Origin: Phascolarctobacterium sp. ET69
Lineage (GTDB): Bacteria; Bacillota; Negativicutes; Acidaminococcales; Acidaminococcaceae
DNA: 64,000 bases
Direction of reading: 5' to 3'
Assembly (NCBI RefSeq): GCF_023336935.1
Contig: NZ_JAMBLR010000002.1
Location: 124,001 to 188,000 of the forward strand
Numbering within the stretch: the first letter of the stretch is position 1; each line of letters starts with the position of its first letter. Below the pieces are notes generated by a model. It was not told where the DNA came from. It did no database searches and worked only from the letters and a program-made list of their open reading frames with translations. Position numbers and translations under genes: made by a program. Below are positions 1-6,981 of the stretch, in pieces.

Positions 1-659
1 TTATACAAATCTTCGCTGTACTGCTCGCCAGTAACATTAAAGCTTTCAATTCGGTCAATTCTAAAAAACGCGGGGTATTTATAACCGGAGCCATCTATAA
101 AAGCGATTAGGTAAAAGTAAAAATCAGAAAAAATAAAAATCAGCGGCAATACCCGTTTAGTTACCTGCTCACCATTGCCTTTGATGTAGTGCAGGTCAAT
201 TTTTAAACGCTTGGAAATTACGCGGTTTAAATCTTCAAGCATTTTTAATATCGCTTTGCCGTGTACAGGTGAAATATAATTATCAACTTCGGCATAAACA
301 GAATTTACGGCTTCCCTGCGCGCCGTTGGGTCAAGCATCATACGTACAGAACGCATTATGCCCTGCATTTCATCTTTGCGCAGAACCTTTGAACCGATTA
401 AAACTTTAAGTATCGTTATTACTTCGATACTACTGAATTTGTAATTGCTCCAACCGGAAAGGTAATAGGCGTTTTCGCTTTTATTAAAAAGCACTTCAGC
501 ATTGGAATGGATTTCCGACAGATAGTAACGTATATCCTCAAGGTCCCTGTCTACTGACCTTTCGCTGATATTGTTGCTTTTGGCAAAGTCAGCTTTATTT
601 AGTTTTTGTCCCTGTATAAGGCTATGGAACAGCCTTAAAATTCTGCTTACTTTGTCCAT
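1..659 (-). CDS. WYL-domain transcriptional regulator, C-terminus beyond left edge
   Basis: An open frame runs from an ATG at 659 to the left edge, about 219 residues, and is cut by the window. AAAGGAGG lies just upstream of the ATG. The N-terminus is a winged-helix segment of the DeoR/WYL type (ADFAKSNNISERSVDRDLED, about residues 24-43). The visible C-terminal part (about 150-219) reads like a WYL domain, with a run of aromatics and the pattern FFRIDRIESF. Proteins of this family bind DNA and sense small ligands or nucleic-acid fragments, and they often sit in defence or mobile regions. The target is unknown. The neighbouring XRE gene lies on the same strand. Confidence 0.8.
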   Translation of the reverse strand, partial: MDKVSRILRLFHSLIQGQKLNKADFAKSNNISERSVDRDLEDIRYYLSEIHSNAEVLFNKSENAYYLSGWSNYKFSSIEVITILKVLIGSKVLRKDEMQGIMRSVRMMLDPTARREAVNSVYAEVDNYISPVHGKAILKMLEDLNRVISKRLKIDLHYIKGNGEQVTKRVLPLIFIFSDFYFYLIAFIDGSGYKYPAFFRIDRIESFNVTGEQYSEDLY

Positions 660-746
660 AATGTGCCTCCTTTCCTTTTATCACGATTATAGCAATCAAG
701 GACGACAGATTGTGTCGTCCTTGGTTTTTAGTTTGCAAATATCAAT

Positions 747-965
747 TTATTCTTTTATTATTTCGCACACATCTACATCTAATGCCTGAGCGATAAGCAA
801 AAGCGTTGTAAAAGGCAGGTTCTTTGCATATTTGCCATGCTCGATTTTAGACAAATAAGACGCAGATATACCTGCTTTTTCTGCCAGCTGTTCCTGTGTC
901 ATGCTTTTAAGCATTCTGTAATAAACGATTTTAGCGCCTATTTGTTTATAACGCATAGCAAACAT
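747..965 (-). CDS. Small XRE-family helix-turn-helix regulator
   Basis: A 72-residue protein that is almost entirely one Cro/C1-type HTH (SMTQEQLAEKAGISASYLSK, then IEHGKYAKNLPF). Such single-domain proteins repress their own promoter or control mobile-element genes. AAGGAGG at 974-980 fits an ATG at 965. An in-frame TTG at 971 would lie too close to it. A perfect inverted repeat sits about 65 bp upstream (see 1018-1048), consistent with autoregulation. Its regulon cannot be read from the sequence. Confidence 0.8.
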   Translation of the reverse strand: MFAMRYKQIGAKIVYYRMLKSMTQEQLAEKAGISASYLSKIEHGKYAKNLPFTTLLLIAQALDVDVCEIIKE

Positions 966-1017
966 GGTCAAATCCTCCTTTCTTTATTATCCTACTTTAT
1001 AAAGCACTTTGTGCTGC

Positions 1018-1048
1018 TTGCTAGGCAACTACTTGCCTGATAGGCAAG
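1018..1048. promoter_or_regulatory. Palindromic operator candidate upstream of the XRE gene
   Basis: CTTGCCT-GAT-AGGCAAG at 1032-1048 is a perfect 7-bp inverted repeat. A second, shorter one, TTGC-TAG-GCAA, lies at 1018-1028. Two related palindromes 14 bp apart, upstream of an XRE regulator, are what a dimeric Cro-like repressor would bind. Function is inferred. Confidence 0.45.
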
Positions 1049-1086
1049 ACAACGCATTTTTAAGCAGTTTTATGAAGTTATAGTAC

Positions 1087-1122
1087 AAAATAAAGAAGCC
1101 GCTGACATTTCTGCCAGTGGCT
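1087..1122 (-). terminator. Terminator downstream of the mobilization genes
   Basis: An 11-bp hairpin with one mismatch (arms 1097-1107 and 1112-1122) is followed on the minus strand by TCTTTATTTT. It would end the minus-strand mobC-relaxase transcript. Confidence 0.5.
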
Positions 1123-1230
1123 CATTTCTATGTTCCCTATGTTTATTTGCAAGGACTTCTGTAACGGACACAAAGCTTGCAAGTTATTCATAGTTATAAT
1201 ATATAATTGATTTTTTCAATTTAACACTTT

Positions 1231-1752
1231 TTACAAATCTAATTGATAATTTGGGCTAACATTATGCTCTTTAAAACGCCGAATTATCTTAAATCCATAC
1301 AGTGTAAGTATCCCACTGACCAAATCTTTTAACTGACATAATTCATCAGGACCAATCTGTAATTTATATCCGTCTACATACTTAACAGAATTAAGAACAT
1401 AGTGGGCATGTAGGTTATCTGTATTACCATGCACGGCATATGCAATTTGACATTTATATCTATCGAACAACATGTCTGCAACGTTTCTTACCACCATATT
1501 AAAACGCTGAATATCTTCTTCATCATCTACTTCTGCTTCTTCTAACGATAAAACCATTTGTATGTATTCATTACCACCGGTTTTATCATAATATTTTTTG
1601 ACGTTAAGCATATCTCTTGCTGCTCTAAACGGGTCTGCACCTTTTGCGTAATAATCTAAAACAAGGTTGTTATGTTCTTTGTTACTTGCAATATAATCTA
1701 TCATCCCTGTTAAAGTCATATTAGTTCCATTATAAAGAGTTATCGTTGCCAT
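1231..1752 (-). CDS. Short relaxase / mobilization nuclease
   Basis: A 173-residue relaxase-domain protein that would nick DNA at an oriT to start conjugal transfer. The metal-binding motif is clear: His108, then His115-Ala-His117 and Asn121 in HAHYVLN, as in MobA/VirD2-type relaxases. The N-terminal part holds candidate catalytic tyrosines (Tyr20, Tyr34, Tyr35). The start is the ATG at 1752, whose first bases overlap the mobC stop (TAATG) with GGAGG 10 bp upstream, so translation is probably coupled. Family members usually run to 300-500 residues with a C-terminal extension that is missing here. It is either a minimal relaxase or a truncated one. Confidence 0.75.
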   Translation of the reverse strand: MATITLYNGTNMTLTGMIDYIASNKEHNNLVLDYYAKGADPFRAARDMLNVKKYYDKTGGNEYIQMVLSLEEAEVDDEEDIQRFNMVVRNVADMLFDRYKCQIAYAVHGNTDNLHAHYVLNSVKYVDGYKLQIGPDELCQLKDLVSGILTLYGFKIIRRFKEHNVSPNYQLDL

Positions 1753-2147
1753 TATAAACAACCTCCTAATTTATCAAAAAATTTATCTTTTAAATCATTA
1801 AATTCTGTTCTCAGAGTCTGAGCCATATCATTTCCATTCAATTTCATATGATTGATTTTTTCATCCATTTCTACAATCCTGGTTATCATTGCAGGATCTG
1901 TCTTGTTAATTTTATCTTCCAGTGAAGATTTCCTAATAAAAGCTGTTGGTTTTAACCCTGCTTCTTTACTTCTGGATTGTAACTTTCTGTATTCATCTTC
2001 AGAATATCTAATAGTCATTTTCTTCGTTCTTTTAGGCACATTATTTTTTTCATTTCTTGGTTTATACTTCTTTTGGAATTTAGATTCTTCGGTATTTAAT
2101 TTGATATAAATTTGCCGCAACCCTAATTCGTTACATTTATTCGTCAT
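1752..2147 (-). CDS. MobC-like relaxosome accessory protein
   Basis: 131 residues. The basic N-terminal half leads into a ribbon-helix-helix-like segment (KKMTIRYSEDEYRKLQSRSK, about 42-61) followed by AGLKPTAFIRKSSLEDKI, the usual pattern of MobC/plasmid mobilization accessory proteins. The C-terminal half is helical. In the family this protein binds oriT and helps the relaxase load. GGAGG lies 9 bp upstream of the ATG. The stop codon overlaps the relaxase start, a typical relaxosome pair. Confidence 0.75.
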   Translation of the reverse strand: MTNKCNELGLRQIYIKLNTEESKFQKKYKPRNEKNNVPKRTKKMTIRYSEDEYRKLQSRSKEAGLKPTAFIRKSSLEDKINKTDPAMITRIVEMDEKINHMKLNGNDMAQTLRTEFNDLKDKFFDKLGGCL

Positions 2148-2448
2148 TTTGTAAAACCTCCAATTCGTATTTGCCGTCTTTTTATATATCTAGTATTAAA
2201 TTCCTCTCCACTTTTTATTGACACTGACATTCACGCAGACACTCATTGCTACAAACTCTCTCTGATTAAGCCTCTTGCTCTCTGCTCCTATAGTATTATT
2301 AATAGAATATATATAATACCTATAAGCATTTGCTTTACTAATATGTTATGTTCTTTTATTTTTTAATAACGGTTAAATACCAAAAATACCATTCGATTTT
2401 ATTCGGTATTAACATCTCTGTAATCTAAATGAAAGGAGATGTTATAAT
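2148..2448. other. AT-rich divergent spacer, possible oriT region
   Basis: A 300-bp gene-free stretch between the minus-strand mob pair and the plus-strand excisionase-like gene. It holds two imperfect inverted repeats: arms 2289-2299 and 2313-2324 (TATAGTATTAT against ATAATACCTATA), and arms 2372-2381 and 2405-2413 (GTTAAATACC against GGTATTAAC). oriT often lies beside mobC/relaxase genes, so one of these may mark it. They could equally be regulatory sites for the divergent promoters. Confidence 0.35.
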
Positions 2449-2643
2449 ATGCAGAAAATATTATGTACAGTGGCAGAAGCGGCTTCTATGTTAAATTGCA
2501 GTACTAGCAAAATATATAAACTGATTAACCGTGGCAATCTTCCTTATGCTAAAAATGGTAAAGTAATACTTTTACATATTGACGATATAAATGCTTATGC
2601 AAGATCAGCTGCCAGTAATTACAAATCACCTTGTATCAACTAA
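2449..2643 (+). CDS. Excisionase-family HTH protein
   Basis: 64 residues with a MerR-like/excisionase helix-turn-helix (VAEAASMLNCSTSKIYKLIN, about 8-27) and the usual beta-wing (NGKVILLHIDDINAYARSA). Proteins of this group either aid excision of mobile elements or act as small activators. GAAAGGAGAT lies just upstream of the ATG. It diverges from the mob genes, which supports a mobile-element role. Confidence 0.75.
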   Translation: MQKILCTVAEAASMLNCSTSKIYKLINRGNLPYAKNGKVILLHIDDINAYARSAASNYKSPCIN

Positions 2644-2742
2644 GCTCTACTACTGTTAAAACTCATCTTTTATAATTACTTATACTGCATTAAACATAGC
2701 TATAATTAAATATTTATTAAACTAGAAAGGGGTATTAAAATC

Positions 2743-2928
2743 ATGTTTAACGAATATGGTGATATGTTAACGGTAGAAGATCTTATGGAAGCCTTGGGAA
2801 TTGGCAAAAACGCTGCCTATGATTTATTACGCAATGGTGAACTTAAATGCTTCCGTTTAAAAGGCCGCTGGAAGATTCCCAAAGAATCAGTAATAGAATA
2901 TGTACGTTCAAAAGCATTTTTAAAATAA
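2743..2928 (+). CDS. Second excisionase-family HTH protein
   Basis: 61 residues, nearly all one helix-turn-helix (LTVEDLMEALGIGKNAAYDL, then LLRNGELKCFRLKGRWKIPK). The fold matches the 2449-2643 gene but the two are only distantly alike, so this is not a recent duplication. AAAGGGG precedes the ATG. A hairpin terminator follows directly. The probable role is DNA bending or regulation in the same mobile element. Confidence 0.75.
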   Translation: MFNEYGDMLTVEDLMEALGIGKNAAYDLLRNGELKCFRLKGRWKIPKESVIEYVRSKAFLK

Positions 2929-2930
2929 AC

Positions 2931-2962
2931 AAAGGCAGCATTTCAATGTGCTGCCTTTACTT
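2931..2962 (+). terminator. Terminator after the second excisionase-like gene
   Basis: AAAGGCAGCA (2931-2940) pairs with TGCTGCCTTT (2949-2958), a perfect 10-bp stem. The following T-tract is short, so termination may be partial. Confidence 0.6.
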
Positions 2963-2967
2963 ATTGC

Positions 2968-2996
2968 TTGCCTTATTAAATTTAGTATATTATAAT
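2968..2996 (+). promoter_or_regulatory. Sigma-70 type promoter for the AAA ATPase gene
   Basis: TTGCCT at 2968-2973 and TATAAT at 2991-2996 are separated by 17 bp, 36 bp upstream of the ATG at 3032. Confidence 0.6.
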
Positions 2997-3031
2997 TTAC
3001 TTAATTACGATTTACTAAATGAGGTGATTTT

Positions 3032-4420
3032 ATGTTCATAGGACGTAAAACCGAATTACAACAATTAAATACACTATATAAACAGGATAAATTCCAATGT
3101 GTTATCATCTATGGCCGCAGACGTGTCGGCAAAACCACTCTTATTAATGAGTTTATCAAAGATAAGGACGCCGTTTATTTTACCGGTATTGAAAGCACTT
3201 CTAAGGATAATCTTGAAAATTTCAGCAGAAGCATTGCTGCCTTAAATAACGCTAATACCGATAATGCTCCGGTATATAAGGATTTCCGCAGTGCGTTAAT
3301 TGATATAGACGCACTCGCCCAAAACAGAAAAATCGTTCTTGTAATTGACGAATACCCTTATCTTGCACGCTCTTACCGCCCTATATCATCACTTTTACAG
3401 GAACTGATAGATACCAAATTCAAAAATAACGCCAATTTGTTTATCATACTTTGCGGTTCTTCCATGTCATTTATGGAAAAGCAGGTCCTCGGTTACCAAA
3501 GCCCGTTATACGGACGGAGGACAGCTCAGTTTCATATCAGGCCATTTACCTTTTATGAAGCCGCTGCTTATTATAAAAACTTCAATAATGAAGATTTAGC
3601 TGTTATTTATGGCATAACTGGCGGTATACCGTTGTATATGTCTTTTATAACTGACACTCTCAGTCTGAAAGACAATATCATTAATACCTTCCTTACACCC
3701 AGCGGCTATATGTATGAAGAACCGTTTAACCTTTTAAACCAGGAACTAAGGGAACCGGCCATGTATAATGCTATCATCAGGGCTGTTGCAACAGGCAGTT
3801 CCAGAATTTCCGAAATAGCATCTAAAGTAGGTATTGAAAATGCTGCCGCCACAAGCTATGTAGACAAGCTTATTGAGCTTGGCATTATAGAAAAAGAAGT
3901 TCCGGCAGGTACAGCAGGCAAAAGCCGCAAAAGCATTTACGGCATCAAGGATGGTATGTTCCGTTTTTGGTATAAATTCATACCCGAAAATAACATTCTT
4001 GTTCAGCGTAACATGCCGGAAGCAGCATGGACAAATATTCAGCCACACATCAAGGAATATATGGGTAAAGTTTTTGAAAACATCTGCGCAGACTATTTGC
4101 TGGAAAATTATACCAAACTGCCTGTACAATTTCAAAACCTCGGACGTTGGTGGGGCAATAACCCCAAAATGAAACGCGAAGAAGAAATTGATATTGTTGC
4201 CGCAAGTAATGATAAAGCAATCTTATGCGAATGTAAGTGGCGCAATGAAAAAACTGATAAAGATGTACTGGAAACATTATTGGAAAGGCGCAAACTGCTG
4301 CCGTGGTTTAATGAGTGTTATTATTGCATTTTCTCCAAATCCGGCTTTACTGCCGCCTGCCAGCAACTTGCAAATGAAAATGACAAAGTTAAACTGGTAA
4401 CTTACAAAGATATGATATAA
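3032..4420 (+). CDS. AAA-type ATPase with C-terminal nuclease-like domain (DUF234 family)
   Basis: 462 residues. The N-terminal ATPase domain opens with FIGRKTELQQL and has a clear P-loop, YGRRRVGKTTL (Lys34), and a Walker B VLVIDEYPYL near 100-110. A winged-helix segment follows (SRISEIASKVGIENAAATSY, about 251-270). The C-terminal part fits the DUF234 domain, with EEEIDIVAAS and a later CECKWR, reminiscent of PD-(D/E)XK nucleases. This architecture is common in archaea and anaerobic bacteria and its biological role is not established. It has its own promoter and terminator. No partner gene adjoins it. Confidence 0.8.
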   Translation: MFIGRKTELQQLNTLYKQDKFQCVIIYGRRRVGKTTLINEFIKDKDAVYFTGIESTSKDNLENFSRSIAALNNANTDNAPVYKDFRSALIDIDALAQNRKIVLVIDEYPYLARSYRPISSLLQELIDTKFKNNANLFIILCGSSMSFMEKQVLGYQSPLYGRRTAQFHIRPFTFYEAAAYYKNFNNEDLAVIYGITGGIPLYMSFITDTLSLKDNIINTFLTPSGYMYEEPFNLLNQELREPAMYNAIIRAVATGSSRISEIASKVGIENAAATSYVDKLIELGIIEKEVPAGTAGKSRKSIYGIKDGMFRFWYKFIPENNILVQRNMPEAAWTNIQPHIKEYMGKVFENICADYLLENYTKLPVQFQNLGRWWGNNPKMKREEEIDIVAASNDKAILCECKWRNEKTDKDVLETLLERRKLLPWFNECYYCIFSKSGFTAACQQLANENDKVKLVTYKDMI

Positions 4421-4434
4421 ATTTAAACATTATT

Positions 4435-4463
4435 GCCACATCAATTTTGATGTGGCTTTTTCT
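4435..4463 (+). terminator. Terminator after the AAA ATPase gene
   Basis: GCCACATCA (4435-4443) pairs with TGATGTGGC (4448-4456), followed by seven T, a strong intrinsic terminator. Confidence 0.85.
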
Positions 4464-4483
4464 TTAAGCAATAACTTTCATTC

Positions 4484-4512
4484 TTGTCATGCCAATGAAA
4501 TAGTGCTATACT
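4484..4512 (+). promoter_or_regulatory. Promoter of the Y-family polymerase gene
   Basis: TTGTCA at 4484-4489 and TATACT at 4507-4512 with a 17-bp spacer. I saw no LexA box of the GAAC-N4-GTTC type near it. Confidence 0.55.
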
Positions 4513-4584
4513 TTATTAAAACACTTGTTTGTTGTAATGCTTTAAAAACTCTCTTTTTGTTCGTTATTATATTGAGGTTTTATT

Positions 4585-5826
4585 ATGCGCTCTATTCTTC
4601 ATGTTGATATGAATAACTTTTATGCTTCGGTCGAGTGCCTGTACCGTCCTGAAATCCGGCATCTGCCCGTTGCCGTTGCAGGAGACCCGCTTAACAGGCA
4701 CGGCATTATACTTGCTAAAAATATGATAGCCAAACACTTGGGCGTTAAAACCGGCGAAGCAATCTGGGAAGCCAAGCAGAAAGCGCCAAAGCTTGTTACC
4801 GTACCGCCTGATTTTGCCAAATATCTTAAATTCTCCCGTCTTGCCAGAGGCATACTATATGATTATACAGACCAGATTGAAGCGTTCGGTTTGGATGAAA
4901 ATTGGGCGGATGTTACAGGCTCGTTATCTATTTTTGGTAGTGCGCATGATATAGCAGAACTAATACGTAAGCGTGTAAAAGATGAACTCGGTATTACCGT
5001 AAGTATCGGTGTTTCTTTCAATAAGATTTTTGCTAAATTAGGCTCAGACTATAAGAAACCTGACGCTATTACAGATATTATGCCGGATAATTTTAAGTCT
5101 TTGGTATGGCCACTTCCAGCTTCAGACTTATTGTATGTAGGCAAAGCAACAAGCCGTAAGTTAACAAGTATCGGCATTACAACCATTGGCGGCATTGCCA
5201 ATTGCCCTAAAGATGTTTTATGCCGTAAACTCGGCAAATGGGGCGAGGTACTTTGGCTTTTTGCAAACGGTTTAGATACTGCTCCTGTACGTTTACTTGG
5301 GCAGGAAGCCGCTGTAAAATCTGTTGGTAATGGAATTACCTGCCCAAGGGATTTAACTGCTGATGAAGATGTGCAGCTTGTTTTTACAGTACTTGCTGAA
5401 TCGGTAGCGGCAAGACTAAGGGATTATAATTTAAAATGCACCGGCGTTGAAATACAGATAAGGGACAAGAACCTGTATTACATGACCCGGCAGCAAAAAA
5501 TAAGCCGGCCTACTTTTTTAAGCAGCGATATTATAGCAGCAGCCATGCAGCTTTTCAGAGCAAACTACCGCTGGTTTTATCCAGTGAGAGCCGTTGCGCT
5601 TAGGGGCATTAATTTAGTAACGGCAGATACGTTGGTTGAACTTTCCCTATTTGAAGATGAGAGCAAAAATTTAGCTGCTGAAAATTTAGCCCGTACAATA
5701 GATGGCCTGCGCAAACGCTTTGGGCATGATTCCATACTGCGTGCGTCAAGCCTGTTAGACCGGAATCTGACTGGCTTTAACCCCAAAGAAGACCATACCA
5801 TACACCCGGTATCATATTTTAGATAA
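4585..5826 (+). CDS. Y-family DNA polymerase (DinB/UmuC-like)
   Basis: 413 residues, the usual length for Pol IV/Pol V-like enzymes. The protein should carry out translesion synthesis without proofreading. Palm motifs are present: HVDMNNFYASVE at the N-terminus (metal-binding Asp8) and FGLDENWADVTG near 100-111, where DinB usually has S-(I/L)-D-E-(A/V). The second acidic pair (Asp-Glu) is kept, while the following residues Asn-Trp-Ala differ from Escherichia DinB. This variant is common among mobile-element UmuC-like polymerases. It has its own promoter and is followed 12 bp later by a small gene in the same direction. Whether DNA damage induces it cannot be seen. Confidence 0.9.
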   Translation: MRSILHVDMNNFYASVECLYRPEIRHLPVAVAGDPLNRHGIILAKNMIAKHLGVKTGEAIWEAKQKAPKLVTVPPDFAKYLKFSRLARGILYDYTDQIEAFGLDENWADVTGSLSIFGSAHDIAELIRKRVKDELGITVSIGVSFNKIFAKLGSDYKKPDAITDIMPDNFKSLVWPLPASDLLYVGKATSRKLTSIGITTIGGIANCPKDVLCRKLGKWGEVLWLFANGLDTAPVRLLGQEAAVKSVGNGITCPRDLTADEDVQLVFTVLAESVAARLRDYNLKCTGVEIQIRDKNLYYMTRQQKISRPTFLSSDIIAAAMQLFRANYRWFYPVRAVALRGINLVTADTLVELSLFEDESKNLAAENLARTIDGLRKRFGHDSILRASSLLDRNLTGFNPKEDHTIHPVSYFR

Positions 5827-5838
5827 GAGGTGCTGAAG

Positions 5839-6069
5839 ATGCCACGAATAGAACTGGATATAATTGTTGAACACCGTAAGGACGGGCTTGCCTTACCTAA
5901 AACCATAATTTGGGATGATGGGCGCTGCTTTGATATTGACCGTGTGCTGGATATAAGAAAAGCCGCCGCAACCAAGTGCGGCGGCATAGGCATACGTTAC
6001 ATCTGCCGGATTAAAGGACGTGAGTATAAGATTTTTGATGAAGACGGCAAGTGGTTTATAGAACAATAG
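5839..6069 (+). CDS. Small conserved-looking protein coupled to the polymerase gene
   Basis: 76 residues that I do not recognise. The ATG at 5839 lies 12 bp after the polymerase stop, and AGAGGTG between them serves as the ribosome site. The GTG at 5830 overlaps that site and is less likely. The chain is rich in charged residues and beta-prone (WDDGRCFDIDRV, CGGIGIRYICRIKGREYKIF). Small proteins co-transcribed with umuC-like genes occur in Firmicutes (YolD-like and others), and some modulate the polymerase. Similarity to YolD is not evident to me, so function is open. Confidence 0.6.
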   Translation: MPRIELDIIVEHRKDGLALPKTIIWDDGRCFDIDRVLDIRKAAATKCGGIGIRYICRIKGREYKIFDEDGKWFIEQ

Positions 6070-6532
6070 ACACTTTATAAATTTCTTCTATTTCTAACAA
6101 TCATTCTAATAAAAAAGTTAGTTATATTTATATGGAAATCTTGAACTCAAATTCTACTTAGGTGCGTTATTTAATAAATAAACTTACACAACCTATAACA
6201 TATTAAAAATTTTGCTGTAGATTGTGCAAGTTTAATTAAAATTAAAATTATAATTATTACTTTTGAAAGCTGTCATCAGGTGCAATTTTTTTCATGGTAA
6301 TTAATGGATTTTCAGATACCGCGGTGCTTGTCAGGTGCTTATTAGGTGCTTATTTGAAATAAAATCATCTAAATTCACATAAAATACAAAATTTTTGTAC
6401 TTTGTACAAACACGTTTTCAATCAAAAGATTACAATTTAAAATTTTGCTTGTTTTGACTACATTTCTCAAACGCAGGTATTGCAATGCTTTAGGGAGTTA
6501 TGCTATAATGTGTAAGTACAAATGTTACACAT
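6070..6532. other. AT-rich gene-free stretch with short repeats
   Basis: 463 bp without a credible gene. It contains scattered AGGTGC motifs at 6160, 6278, 6333 and 6344, the last two within a tandem array (6322-6354). The tRNA-Gly promoter occupies the right end, with TATAAT at 6504-6509. Composition changes from the AT-rich left flank to ordinary chromosome at the tRNA, so a boundary of the accessory region probably lies here. Confidence 0.5.
6322..6354. repeat. Three tandem 11-bp repeats (GGTGCTT core)
   Basis: The units CGGTGCTTGTC, AGGTGCTTATT and AGGTGCTTATT lie head to tail at 6322-6332, 6333-6343 and 6344-6354. Short, helically phased direct repeats at an accessory-region boundary resemble recombinase arm sites or iterons. 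Function is inferred. Confidence 0.55.
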
Positions 6533-6607
6533 GCGGGTGTAGTTCAGTGGTAGAACAATAGCTTCCCAAGCTATGTGTCGCGAGTTCGAGTCTCGTCACC
6601 CGCTCCA
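6533..6607 (+). tRNA. tRNA-Gly (anticodon CCC)
   Basis: A full cloverleaf can be folded: acceptor GCGGGTG/CACCCGC, anticodon stem ATAGC/GCTAT with loop TTCCCAA giving CCC, and T-loop TTCGAGT. CCA is encoded at 6605-6607. A promoter with TATAAT at 6504 precedes it and a hairpin terminator follows. Confidence 0.95.
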
Positions 6608-6618
6608 GAAAATATGCG

Positions 6619-6646
6619 CACCTGCATTATTTGCGGGTGTTTTTTT
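6619..6646 (+). terminator. Terminator of tRNA-Gly
   Basis: CACCTGCA (6619-6626) pairs with TTGCGGGTG, followed by seven T. Confidence 0.7.
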
Positions 6647-6981
6647 ATTGCAGTTTTTAAGATAAGATTGATTTTAAGGCGAATATAATAGTAAAGAAAA
6701 ACCGTCCAGATAGTTTTGGTATGCTGAAATAGCGTTTTATTTTGCCGTATTTTGCTTAAGGCTCTTTGCCGTGCCACAATATTTGGTGGAATGAAAAAAG
6801 ATTAAAAAACTGTAAAATTTAGGGATTTTTCCGCTTAAAATTGCCGCTATCAGCGATTATTAAAGTTTTGGGCGCAACTCCTTTAAAATTTTGTAATTTC
6901 TTTCATTTTCCTATTGTACTTTCTGAAAATTGTGGTACAATCATATACGTTAATTAATGCTCAGGCAAGGGGAGAGTGGAT

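Noticed and set aside
4464-4584. LexA (SOS) box before the Y-family polymerase
   Set aside because: No GAAC-N4-GTTC or CTGT-N8-ACAG palindrome is visible around the promoter.
6533-6607. tRNA-Gly as the attachment site of the mobile genes to its left
   Set aside because: Elements normally insert at the tRNA 3' end, which points right (6607), while the mobile genes lie on the 5' side. I also saw no copy of the tRNA tail further left.
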